Assembly (NCBI RefSeq): GCF_016902415.1
Contig: NZ_JACJLV010000023.1
Location: 1-39,681, forward strand
Direction of reading: 5' to 3'
DNA length: 39,681 bases
Source: Mordavella massiliensis
Lineage (GTDB): Bacteria > Bacillota > Clostridia > Lachnospirales > Lachnospiraceae
The translations under genes and the position numbers were made by a program. This document shows, piece by piece, positions 8,815 to 16,268 of this stretch. Position 1 is the stretch's first letter, and each line of letters begins with the position of its first letter. The notes under the pieces were generated by a model. It was not told where the DNA came from. It saw only the letters and a list, made by a program, of their open reading frames with translations, and did no database searches.

Positions 8815-10569
8815 ATGAAATTAGACAATGTATTTAAAAAGACCAGATTATCTTCCGCCAGAAAAGCTTACATTGCCCTTGGCCACAACCGACCGGAAGT
8901 GCCGGAAGGCCTGCTTCGCAAATGTAACAAATGCGGCGGAGCCATTATTGCGGAAGATGTGAAAAACGGATACTATATCTGCCCCAAGTGCGGCGGGTAT
9001 TTCCGGGTTCATGCCTACCGCCGGATCGAGATGGTGGGAGATGAAGGAACCTTTGAGGAATGGGATCAGGATCTGGCTTCTGTCAACCCGCTGCATTACA
9101 AGGGGTATGAAGAGAAGCTGGCAGGACTTAGGGAAAAGACCGGCCTGAAGGAAGCGGTGGTGACCGGCAAGGTGAAGATCCAGGGGCAGGAAACGGTGAT
9201 CGGCGTCTGCGACGGACGGTTCATGATGTCCAGTATGGGTCATGTCGTGGGTGAAAAGATCACCAGAGCCGTAGAGCGGGCCACCGAAGAAAAGCTGCCG
9301 GTCATCTTATTTACCTGTTCCGGCGGGGCCAGGATGCAGGAGGGAATCGTCTCTCTGATGCAGATGGCAAAAACCAGCGCGGCCTTAAAACGCCACAGCG
9401 ATGCAGGGCTTCTCTATGTAACGGTGCTGACTGACCCCACGACAGGAGGAGTGACCGCAAGCTTTGCCATGCTGGGAGATATTATCCTGGCAGAGCCCGG
9501 CGCGCTGATCGGTTTCGCAGGTCCAAGAGTCATTGAGCAGACCATCGGACAGAAACTTCCCAAAGGATTCCAGAGGGCAGAATTCCTGGTGGAGCACGGA
9601 TTTGTGGATGCGATCGTGGAGCGTCCAAAGCTTCGGGAAACGCTGGGAGAGATCCTGCGGATGCACGGGAACGGCGAGAGAATTTCCGAAGAGGAGGAAG
9701 TGGAAACGGCCGGGACAGATGCGGCGGCAGCAAAATCCGCTGAGGATGCCGGAGACGATCAGACTCCGCTTCACCTTCACAACCATGTGGCAGACGCCTG
9801 GGACCGGGTGCAGATTTCCCGTATGAAGGATCGCCCGGTGGGCACAGACTATATCCGCGCATTATTTACAGATTTCATAGAATTTCACGGAGACCGTTAT
9901 TACAAAGATGACAAGGCTATCGTGGGAGGCATCGCGTATTTTCATGGCATGCCGGTTACCGTGATCGCCCAGGAAAAAGGAACCAATACCAAAGAAAATA
10001 TTGAGCATAATTTCGGGATGCCGTCTCCGGACGGATACCGTAAGGCGCTCCGTCTGATGAAGCAGGCAGAAAAATTCGGGCGGCCGGTGATCTGCTTTGT
10101 CGATACGCCGGGCGCGTTCTGCGGACTGGAGGCAGAAGAGAGAGGGCAGGGCGAGGCCATCGCCAGAAATCTCTATGAACTGTCCGGACTGAAGGTTCCG
10201 GTGCTGAGCGTTGTCATTGGCGAAGGCGGAAGCGGCGGCGCGCTTGCCATGGCTGTGGCCGACGAAGTGTGGATGCTGGAGAATTCCATTTATTCCATCC
10301 TTTCGCCGGAAGGTTTTGCCAGCATCCTGTGGAAGGACAGCAGCAAGGCAAAAGAAGCGGCAGATGTGATGAAACTGACGGCAGGCGACCTGTTTGAACT
10401 GGGGATCGTAGAATATGTATTCCAGGAGCCGTCTCATTATACGGTGCAGAATCTAAAAGAGGTGGCCGTACAGATGGACGGGAAGATCCGGGAATTTCTG
10501 GAACAGTACGGATCGATGGATCAGGCTGCGCTTGTAGAGCACAGATATCAGAGATTCCGTCAGATGTAG
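8815..10569 (+). CDS. accDA: Fused acetyl-CoA carboxylase carboxyltransferase, beta (AccD) then alpha (AccA)
   Basis: Transfers the carboxyl from biotin to acetyl-CoA, giving malonyl-CoA. One uninterrupted 584-codon frame. Residues 1 to about 285 are AccD-like, with a Cys4 zinc ribbon (C37, C40, C56, C59) and [12 protein letters not shown]. An acidic, Ala-rich linker spans about 288-320. The rest is AccA-like ([54 protein letters not shown]). The alpha part lacks the helical N-terminus of stand-alone AccA. Elsewhere these are usually two adjacent genes. Confidence 0.93.
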   Translation: MKLDNVFKKTRLSSARKAYIALGHNRPEVPEGLLRKCNKCGGAIIAEDVKNGYYICPKCGGYFRVHAYRRIEMVGDEGTFEEWDQDLASVNPLHYKGYEEKLAGLREKTGLKEAVVTGKVKIQGQETVIGVCDGRFMMSSMGHVVGEKITRAVERATEEKLPVILFTCSGGARMQEGIVSLMQMAKTSAALKRHSDAGLLYVTVLTDPTTGGVTASFAMLGDIILAEPGALIGFAGPRVIEQTIGQKLPKGFQRAEFLVEHGFVDAIVERPKLRETLGEILRMHGNGERISEEEEVETAGTDAAAAKSAEDAGDDQTPLHLHNHVADAWDRVQISRMKDRPVGTDYIRALFTDFIEFHGDRYYKDDKAIVGGIAYFHGMPVTVIAQEKGTNTKENIEHNFGMPSPDGYRKALRLMKQAEKFGRPVICFVDTPGAFCGLEAEERGQGEAIARNLYELSGLKVPVLSVVIGEGGSGGALAMAVADEVWMLENSIYSILSPEGFASILWKDSSKAKEAADVMKLTAGDLFELGIVEYVFQEPSHYTVQNLKEVAVQMDGKIREFLEQYGSMDQAALVEHRYQRFRQM

Positions 10570-10579
10570 GAGATGTGTG

Positions 10580-11632
10580 ATGAATAGAAAACCATTGCGG
10601 ATGGGAAAGATAGAAGCAAAACTTCCTGTGATACAGGGAGGAATGGGGGTAGGCATCAGCCTTGGCGGACTGGCCGGGGCTGTTGCAAAAGAGGGCGGCA
10701 TAGGGATTATCTCTGCCGCCCAGATTGGATTTCGGGAGCCTGATTTTGACCGGAATCCCAGAGAAGCAAATTTACGGGCTGTGAAGACGGAGTATGACAA
10801 GGCAAGAAGCCTTGCGCCGGAAGGCGTGATCGGGTTCAATATTATGGTGGCAATGCGCGGGTACGAAGAGTATGTGCGCGCGGCCATTGACGCAGGGGCG
10901 GACCTGATCATTTCCGGGGCGGGCCTTCCCACTGATCTTCCCAGGATTGCGGGAGAGTCCGGAGCAAAACTTGCGCCGATCGTGTCCACAGAAAAATCGG
11001 CCCAGGTCATTTTAAAATACTGGGATAAAAAATATCACCGGATCCCGGATCTTCTGGTCATCGAAGGGCCGAAAGCCGGCGGGCATCTGGGATTTCATCT
11101 GGGCGAGATCGAAGAACTTCAGAAAAAATATGACGAGGAAGTAACGAAGATCCTGGCGGTGGTGAAAGGATATGAAGACCGGTACGCTCAGCACATCCCC
11201 ACAGCGCTTGCAGGCGGCATCTCCGACAGAGCAGCGGCAGATCATGCATTTTCTCTGGGGGCGGATGCCATACAGGTAGCCACCAGATTTGTAACGACCG
11301 AAGAGTGCGATGCAGACATCCGCTACAAGGAAGCCTATGTAAATGCGAAAGAAAGCGATATTGTGATTGTCAAAAGCCCGGTAGGCATGCCGGGAAGGGC
11401 GATCCGTAACGCATTTATCCGCCGGGTGGAAGCAGGGGAGCAGATCCCTCACAGTCCCTGCCACGGCTGTCTCCACAAATGCGACCCGTCGGCTATTCCC
11501 TATTGCATTACCGACGCGCTGATCCATGCTGCCAAAGGCGAGATCGATGAGGCGCTGCTGTTCTGCGGGGCCGACGCCTGGAAGGCGGACCGGATCGAGA
11601 CCGTAAAAGAAGTCATAGATTCCCTGCTGTAA
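10580..11632 (+). CDS. NMO/FabK-superfamily flavoprotein with C-terminal Cys cluster; candidate FabX-type acyl-ACP dehydrogenase/isomerase
   Basis: A 350-residue TIM-barrel flavoprotein (PVIQGGMGVGISLGGLAG, IISGAGLPTDLP, EGPKAGGHLGFH with His169, ALAGGISDR, GADAIQVATRF). Unlike fabK it ends with a cysteine cluster: C294, C297, C301 and C309 (CHGCLHKC, then PYC), near KSPVGMPGRAIRNAF. It would normally be annotated nitronate monooxygenase. Helicobacter FabX belongs to the same superfamily, carries an Fe-S cluster in addition to FMN, and makes the cis double bond; its C-terminal layout as I recall it is similar. Fab-operon location and absence of fabA/fabM here favour that role. ATG 10580 is chosen over GTG 10577. 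Confidence 0.65.
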   Translation: MNRKPLRMGKIEAKLPVIQGGMGVGISLGGLAGAVAKEGGIGIISAAQIGFREPDFDRNPREANLRAVKTEYDKARSLAPEGVIGFNIMVAMRGYEEYVRAAIDAGADLIISGAGLPTDLPRIAGESGAKLAPIVSTEKSAQVILKYWDKKYHRIPDLLVIEGPKAGGHLGFHLGEIEELQKKYDEEVTKILAVVKGYEDRYAQHIPTALAGGISDRAAADHAFSLGADAIQVATRFVTTEECDADIRYKEAYVNAKESDIVIVKSPVGMPGRAIRNAFIRRVEAGEQIPHSPCHGCLHKCDPSAIPYCITDALIHAAKGEIDEALLFCGADAWKADRIETVKEVIDSLL

Positions 11633-11648
11633 GGGCAAAAAGAAGCTG

Positions 11649-11678
11649 TTGATTCTGTGATGCAAAAAAGCGTATAAT
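11649..11678 (+). promoter_or_regulatory. Internal promoter of fabT
   Basis: TTGATT (11649-11654) and a perfect TATAAT (11673-11678) are separated by 18 bp in the gap after the flavoprotein gene. It would let the regulator and sirtuin be expressed apart from the main fab promoter. I see no FabT-like palindrome over it. Confidence 0.7.
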
Positions 11679-11707
11679 AATAGCAAAGACGAAAGAGGCA
11701 ATCGAAC

Positions 11708-12178
11708 ATGAAAGATGCGTATGAAGTGATCAATCATACCCTGGTAAGCCTGATCAATGAAATCTGGGAGTTGGAGGAAAAGGCGATCATTACCGAAGAA
11801 TTTAAAGACCTTACCAACAACGACATGCATGTGATCGAGGCGATCGGCCTGGGAAATGGCGGAAATATGTCTGCCATTGCGAAAAAACTGAATATTACCA
11901 TGGGTTCACTGACTACTGCCATGAATAGTCTGGTCAATAAAAAGTACGTGGAGCGTCACAGAAGCGAAGAGGACAGGAGGGTGGTGTTCGTAAGACTGAC
12001 GGCGAAAGGCGTGAGGGCTTACCGTCATCACGAGGATTATCACCGGCAGATGACGCAGGCCATCCTGGATAAGCTGGACGAAAAAGAACTGCCTGTACTT
12101 CTGAAGACGCTGGATGCGCTGGACGAATTCTTTACCGGATACAGCCAGAAAGAATTTGCGCAGAAAAAGGACGCTTAA
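11708..12178 (+). CDS. fabT: MarR-family regulator of fatty acid synthesis (FabT-like)
   Basis: Winged-helix repressor of 156 residues. The DNA-binding region is at about residues 55-95 (MSAIAKKLNITMGSLTTAMN, then the wing SEEDRRVVFVRLT), with long N- and C-terminal dimerisation helices. FabT proteins use long-chain acyl-ACP as co-repressor. Location in the fab operon plus the TTTGATTATCAAA-type operator upstream of fabH make it the likely regulator. Own promoter; ribosome site GAGG. Confidence 0.85.
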   Translation: MKDAYEVINHTLVSLINEIWELEEKAIITEEFKDLTNNDMHVIEAIGLGNGGNMSAIAKKLNITMGSLTTAMNSLVNKKYVERHRSEEDRRVVFVRLTAKGVRAYRHHEDYHRQMTQAILDKLDEKELPVLLKTLDALDEFFTGYSQKEFAQKKDA

Positions 12179-12196
12179 GAAGCAGGAGGGATGATT

Positions 12197-12916
12197 ATGT
12201 ATGAACAGGAGATCCGCAGATTAAGAGAAATTGTCGAGGACAGCAAAAATATTGTTTTTTTCGGAGGAGCCGGAGTTTCCACGGAAAGCGGCATTCCGGA
12301 TTTCCGGAGCGAAGACGGGCTGTACCGGCAGAAATACAGCTATCCGCCGGAGCAGATCATCAGTCATACATTTTTTGTCCGCCATCCGGAAACCTTTTTT
12401 GAATTTTATAAAGATAAAATGATGGCGCTGGATGCAAAACCAAACGCGGCGCATATCAAGCTGGCCCAGTGGGAGCAGGAAGGCAGGCTGACCGCAGTCA
12501 TTACACAGAATATCGACGGTCTTCACCAGGCTGCAGGCAGTAAAACCGTACTGGAGCTTCACGGAAGCATTCACCGCAATTACTGCCAGAACTGCGGAAA
12601 ATTCTACGACGCCCGGTATGTAAAAGACACCCCGGGGATTCCGCACTGTGAATGCGGCGGCGTGATCAAGCCGGACGTGGTCCTGTACGAAGAAGGACTG
12701 GATCCCGACGTGATCCAGCAGAGCGTACACGCCATCGCAAATGCCGACACACTCATCATCGGCGGCACGTCGCTGGTCGTATACCCGGCGGCAGGATTTA
12801 TCGATTATTTCCGGGGGAGACATCTGGTAGTGATCAATAAAAGCGCCACTGCAAGAGAAGTGGGCGCGGAGCTTACGATTGCCGGCCCGATCGGAGAGAT
12901 TATGGCGGCGGTGTAA
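12197..12916 (+). CDS. Sirtuin, NAD-dependent protein deacylase (SIR2 family)
   Basis: Removes acyl groups from protein lysines with NAD+. The 239-residue product has FGGAGVSTESGIPDFRS, TQNIDGLHQ, the catalytic His in ELHGSIHR, and a zinc site made by CQNC and CEC-type cysteines at about residues 133-154. The position of the CobB/SIRT5 Tyr-x-x-Arg motif reads YKDK here, so preference for acidic acyl groups is not supported. ATG 12197 is chosen because 12191 would abut the AGGAGGG site. It is the last gene of the fab cluster, 18 bp after fabT. Confidence 0.9.
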   Translation: MYEQEIRRLREIVEDSKNIVFFGGAGVSTESGIPDFRSEDGLYRQKYSYPPEQIISHTFFVRHPETFFEFYKDKMMALDAKPNAAHIKLAQWEQEGRLTAVITQNIDGLHQAAGSKTVLELHGSIHRNYCQNCGKFYDARYVKDTPGIPHCECGGVIKPDVVLYEEGLDPDVIQQSVHAIANADTLIIGGTSLVVYPAAGFIDYFRGRHLVVINKSATAREVGAELTIAGPIGEIMAAV

Positions 12917-12917
12917 T

Positions 12918-12996
12918 GGGGACGTAGTCCTTTTGCAAAGGACTACGTCCCCATTTGCACTTTGCCCTGTACCTAAATGGAATTTACCCTGTCCCC
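12918..12996. repeat. GGGGACG-type palindromic element, GTAGTCC-core copy with tail
   Basis: The palindrome 12918-12952 is perfect apart from its centre: GGGGACGTAGTCC left, GGACTACGTCCCC right. It shares the outer GGGGACG/CGTCCCC with the other family but has a different core. A tail at 12953-12974 (ending GCCCTGTACCT) is the reverse complement of the tail beside the copy at 6980. It lies 1 bp after the sirtuin stop and may end the fab transcript, although no T-tract follows. Confidence 0.85.
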
Positions 12997-13079
12997 TATG
13001 TGACTTTATCACAGAAAAAGGGGAAGATATTTGTTAATGTTGACCTATAAAATGTGAAATATAGGAGGTTTATAGATTG

Positions 13080-13400
13080 ATGAATATTTTTTCAAATGTG
13101 AGGAGGAAGTCTCTGCAGGAGTATATTAACGAAGCAAGAGGCCGGGAGGGCAGTATTTTTCTGGATGTGCGTACGCCGGAGGAATATCGGGACGGGCATG
13201 TTGAGGGGAGTTTGAATCTCCCCCTGCATGAATTGAAAAAGATTGAGACTTTAATTCCAGATAAGACGAGCCCGGTTTATGTGTATTGCCTGAGCGGAGC
13301 CAGAAGTAAACGGTCAGCGGCGCTGATGGGGCATATGGGATATACGGATGTGACGGATATGGGTGGTTTGCTTGGCCAGAACGTGGGATTGGTGAAATAA
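13080..13400 (+). CDS. Rhodanese-like sulfurtransferase
   Basis: A single rhodanese domain of about 106 residues (FLDVRTPEEYRDGHVEGSLN, then VYVYCLSGARSKRSA with the catalytic cysteine). It could move sulfane sulfur or detoxify reactive sulfur; no partner is apparent. The ribosome site TAGGAGG lies 11 nt before ATG 13080. TTG at 13077 is an alternative with better spacing. Confidence 0.88.
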   Translation: MNIFSNVRRKSLQEYINEARGREGSIFLDVRTPEEYRDGHVEGSLNLPLHELKKIETLIPDKTSPVYVYCLSGARSKRSAALMGHMGYTDVTDMGGLLGQNVGLVK

Positions 13401-13436
13401 GGCGGGCCGGGCAGAAAAATGACGAGATAGAATATA

Positions 13437-13476
13437 GAATAAAAGAGCGGCGGGCGTTATCACCTGCCGCTTTTAT
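13437..13476. terminator. Bidirectional terminator between rhodanese and hydF
   Basis: An imperfect stem from AATAAAAG-AGCGGCGGG to CCTGCCGCTTTTATT, with A-rich and T-rich ends that suit both converging genes. Confidence 0.65.
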
Positions 13477-13503
13477 TGCCGGTCGCTTATTGCTGGTTAC
13501 TTT

Positions 13504-14706
13504 TTATGAAAAAATCTCAATGCTGCGTTCCAGAATTCCTTTCATACAGGCGATAGCGGTTCCGTAGTTGGTGATGGGGATCCCGGCGTCTTCAGCACAG
13601 CGGATCCGGTATTTCATTTCCCGTTCATTTAACATGCATCCGCCGCAGTGTACGATCAGGCGGTATTTTTCTAATGAAAATGGAAATTCTGTTCCGCTGG
13701 TGAATTCAAATTCCAGTTCTTTTCCGGTATAGTTTCGGATCAGGCGGGGCAGCTTTACGGTGCCGATATCATCGCATTGCCGGTGGTGAGTGCAGCCTTC
13801 AGAAATCAATATTTTATCGCCATTTTCCAGATGCCGGAGCATTCTGGCGCCATCGACCAGGGTCTTCAGGTTGCCCTTGTATCTGGCAAATAAGATGGAA
13901 AATGAGGTCAATGGGATGTCGGAAGGCGTATCGGCCGCAGCTTTGTCGAATACCTGGCTGTCGGTGATGACGAGTGCGGGCTTTTTCCCCAGTGTTTCCA
14001 GTGTGTGTTTCAGGTCCGTTTCCTTTACTACAATGGAAATGGCATTGTGATCCAGGATGTCCCGGATGGTCTGCTGCTGGGGAAGGATCAGCCGGCCCTT
14101 GGGCGCGGCTTTATCAATGGGAACGACCAGAACGATGAAATCCGAAGGACGGATCAGATCGCCCAGAATCGTTTTCCCGGAATCTTCGTCCGGAAGCAGC
14201 GTGGCCAGCCGTTCTTTCAATTCCTGGATATGGAGGCCGGTAACCGCGCTGACCCAGATCACATTTGCAGCATCAGCAGCATCAGCGGTGTCGGAAGTAT
14301 CGGCGTCAGGAGCTAGGTCGGCCTTGTTAAAAACAATCAGATAAGGAATGTTTTTTGCCCGGATGCGGTCCAGAATCTGATAGTCTTCGGCCGTCATTCC
14401 GGCAGTACCGTCAATCACCAGCAAAGCGATATCCGTTTTATTTAAAATCTGATATGCTTTTTGAATGCGCAGATGACCCAGGTCTCCTTCATCGTCCAAG
14501 CCCGGCGTATCGATCAGGACAACCGGTCCGAGAGGAAGCAGTTCCATAGATTTCAGGACAGGATCCGTCGTAGTACCTTTGATGTCAGATACAATCGCCA
14601 GGTTCTGGCCGGTAATGGCGTTGATAACGCTGGATTTTCCCGCATTTCTTTTCCCGAAAATACCAATGTGCGTACGCTCTGAGGAAGGCACATTATTCAG
14701 ACTCAT
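13504..14706 (-). CDS. hydF: [FeFe]-hydrogenase H-cluster maturation GTPase HydF
   Basis: Scaffold GTPase on which the diiron subcluster is assembled and from which it is delivered to hydrogenase. The 400-residue product has GIFGKRNAGKSS (P-loop), VLIDTPGLDDEG, FNKADL, and the C-terminal [4Fe-4S] ligand set C-T-H ... HCGGC. ATG 14706 has an AAGGAGG site; a longer frame upstream lacks support. Third gene of the minus-strand hydE-hydG-hydF set. Its start region is embedded in three DnaA-box 9-mers. Confidence 0.95.
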   Translation of the reverse strand: MSLNNVPSSERTHIGIFGKRNAGKSSVINAITGQNLAIVSDIKGTTTDPVLKSMELLPLGPVVLIDTPGLDDEGDLGHLRIQKAYQILNKTDIALLVIDGTAGMTAEDYQILDRIRAKNIPYLIVFNKADLAPDADTSDTADAADAANVIWVSAVTGLHIQELKERLATLLPDEDSGKTILGDLIRPSDFIVLVVPIDKAAPKGRLILPQQQTIRDILDHNAISIVVKETDLKHTLETLGKKPALVITDSQVFDKAAADTPSDIPLTSFSILFARYKGNLKTLVDGARMLRHLENGDKILISEGCTHHRQCDDIGTVKLPRLIRNYTGKELEFEFTSGTEFPFSLEKYRLIVHCGGCMLNEREMKYRIRCAEDAGIPITNYGTAIACMKGILERSIEIFS

Positions 14707-14750
14707 GTGGATAAACCTCCTTGTGGATAAAAAGTGGAAAGTGTGGATAA
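14706..14750 (+). promoter_or_regulatory. Three perfect DnaA-box 9-mers at the hydF start
   Basis: TGTGGATAA occurs at 14706-14714, 14722-14730 and 14742-14750, all in + orientation although hydF runs on the minus strand. The first overlaps the hydF start codon and the ribosome site lies between the first and second. They sit between hydF and the palindromic element. Whether DnaA binds is inferred from the consensus only. Confidence 0.65.
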
Positions 14751-14751
14751 C

Positions 14752-14799
14752 ATTCATTGGGGACGGGGGATTTCTGGAAATCCCCCGTCCCCAATGAAT
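14752..14799. repeat. GGGGACG palindromic element, copy 2, with palindromic flanks
   Basis: The 34-bp core at 14759-14792 has the centre TTTCTGGAAA. The bases outside it, ATTCATT (14752-14758) and AATGAAT (14793-14799), are complementary, so the full palindrome is about 48 bp. It fills the hydG-hydF gap and reaches the first base of the hydG stop codon. Confidence 0.93.
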
Positions 14800-16220
14800 T
14801 AGAAGCGGAAGTCTCTCCGGTTATTTTCCCGGATGAGCCGCAGGTTTTCCACAACCTTTGCCCGTACTTTTTCATTGGGTACATTTAAGACTTCTTTGTC
14901 GATCAGTTTGTCTCCCAGCGCCTTGGTTGCGGGGGAAGCATAATCCATCAGGTACTCTTCCAGCGTCATGAGGGCATTGGGGTGACAGCAGTTCTGGATC
15001 TGCCCGCTCTTGCAAAGGGACATGAAGCGGTCGCCGGTGCGGCCTTCCCGGTAACAGGCGGTGCAGAAGCTGGGGATATAATCCATTTCCATAAGCCAGT
15101 GCACGACTTCGTCCAGTGTGCGGGTGTCGATGACGTCAAACTGTTCGGAGCGTTCGTCTTCGGGTTCGGGTTCGCAGTAGCCGCCCACGCTGGTGCGGGA
15201 GCCTCCGCTGATCTGGGAGATGCCCAGGTGCAGTGCGCGTTCCCGGACGGCCTGATTTTCTCTGGTGGAGATGATCATGCCGGTGTAGGGCACGGCGATG
15301 CGGATGCAGGCAATGATCTTGGCGAAGGTATCGTCGTCGATGCCGTTTTTGAAGGAACTTGCGTCGATGTCGTCAGCATCCCGGAGTCTTGGCACGCTGA
15401 TGGTGTGAGGGCCGACGCCGAAAGCGGCTTCCAGATGTTCGGCGTGCATCAGAAGGCCCGCAAATTCGTAGCGGTATTTATCCAGGCCGAACAATACGCC
15501 AAGACCTACATCGTCGATGCCGCCTTCCATGGCCCGGTCCATGGCCTCGGTGTGGTAATCGTAATTGTGTTTCGGGCCAGTTGGATGCAGTTCCAGGTAG
15601 CTTTCTTTATGGTAGGTTTCCTGGAACAAAATGTAGGTGCCGATGCCGGCCTCTTTGAGCAGCCGGTAATCGTCCACTGTGGTGGCGGCGATATTGATAT
15701 TTACCCGGCGGATCGCGCCGTTTTTATGTTTGATACTGTAAATGGTGTTGATGCAGTCCAGATAGTATTCCATGGTGTTGTGGACCGGATCCTCGCCTGC
15801 TTCCAGCGCCAGCCGCTTGTGCCCCATATCCTGAAGGGCGATGACCTCTTTGCGGATCTCCTCCTGGGTCAGCTTTTTGCGGGCGATATGTTTATTTTTT
15901 AAATGATAGGGGCAATAGGTGCAGCCGTTGATACAGTAGTTGGAAAGGTACAGCGGCGCAAATAAAACAATCCGGTTTCCATAGAAATCTTTTTTAATCT
16001 GCTCGGCCAGGCGGTAGATTTTTTCGTTCATTTCCTCATTTTCACAGGCCAGGAGCACGGAAGCCTCCCTGTGGGAAAGGCCTTTGCGAAGTTTTGCCTT
16101 TTCGATCAGAGATTCGATCAGCTTCAGATTGTTTTTGTTTTCATCGGCATAAGCCAGGGTGTCAAGAATTTCCTGATGATCGATAAAATCATCGGCGTGT
16201 CTGGAATTTACATCATACAT
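14799..16220 (-). CDS. hydG: [FeFe]-hydrogenase maturase HydG (tyrosine lyase, radical SAM)
   Basis: Splits tyrosine to make CO and cyanide ligands for the H-cluster. The 473-residue product has the radical-SAM motif CINGCTYC, LEAGEDPVHNTMEYYL, and the C-terminal second cluster cysteines (CTACYREGRTGDRFM ... CKSGQIQNCCHPNA), which distinguish HydG from ThiH. The ATG has an AAAGGAGG site. 48 bp separate it from hydE. Confidence 0.96.
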   Translation of the reverse strand: MYDVNSRHADDFIDHQEILDTLAYADENKNNLKLIESLIEKAKLRKGLSHREASVLLACENEEMNEKIYRLAEQIKKDFYGNRIVLFAPLYLSNYCINGCTYCPYHLKNKHIARKKLTQEEIRKEVIALQDMGHKRLALEAGEDPVHNTMEYYLDCINTIYSIKHKNGAIRRVNINIAATTVDDYRLLKEAGIGTYILFQETYHKESYLELHPTGPKHNYDYHTEAMDRAMEGGIDDVGLGVLFGLDKYRYEFAGLLMHAEHLEAAFGVGPHTISVPRLRDADDIDASSFKNGIDDDTFAKIIACIRIAVPYTGMIISTRENQAVRERALHLGISQISGGSRTSVGGYCEPEPEDERSEQFDVIDTRTLDEVVHWLMEMDYIPSFCTACYREGRTGDRFMSLCKSGQIQNCCHPNALMTLEEYLMDYASPATKALGDKLIDKEVLNVPNEKVRAKVVENLRLIRENNRRDFRF

Positions 16221-16268
16221 TTGAAAGTTCCTCCTTTTAAAATAATTTTGAAAATATATCCATATGCG

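Noticed and set aside
10580-11632. Simple nitronate monooxygenase for nitronate detoxification
   Set aside because: Superfamily membership is clear, but the fab-operon location and C-terminal Cys cluster favour an acyl-ACP enzyme. Kept as the alternative.
14706-14792. Replication origin, because of clustered DnaA boxes
   Set aside because: No dnaA, dnaN, recF or AT-rich unwinding region is present, and similar pairs occur at several other gene starts, so a dispersed control or titration site is more likely.
14759-14792. Ordinary rho-independent terminators
   Set aside because: The stems are strong, but no copy is followed by a T-tract on either strand, flanks are copy-specific and several copies lie inside operons. 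They may still pause transcription.
14982-15902. A 306-codon open frame opposite hydG
   Set aside because: hydG carries the complete radical-SAM and C-terminal cluster motifs over this stretch; the opposite frame has no recognisable features.
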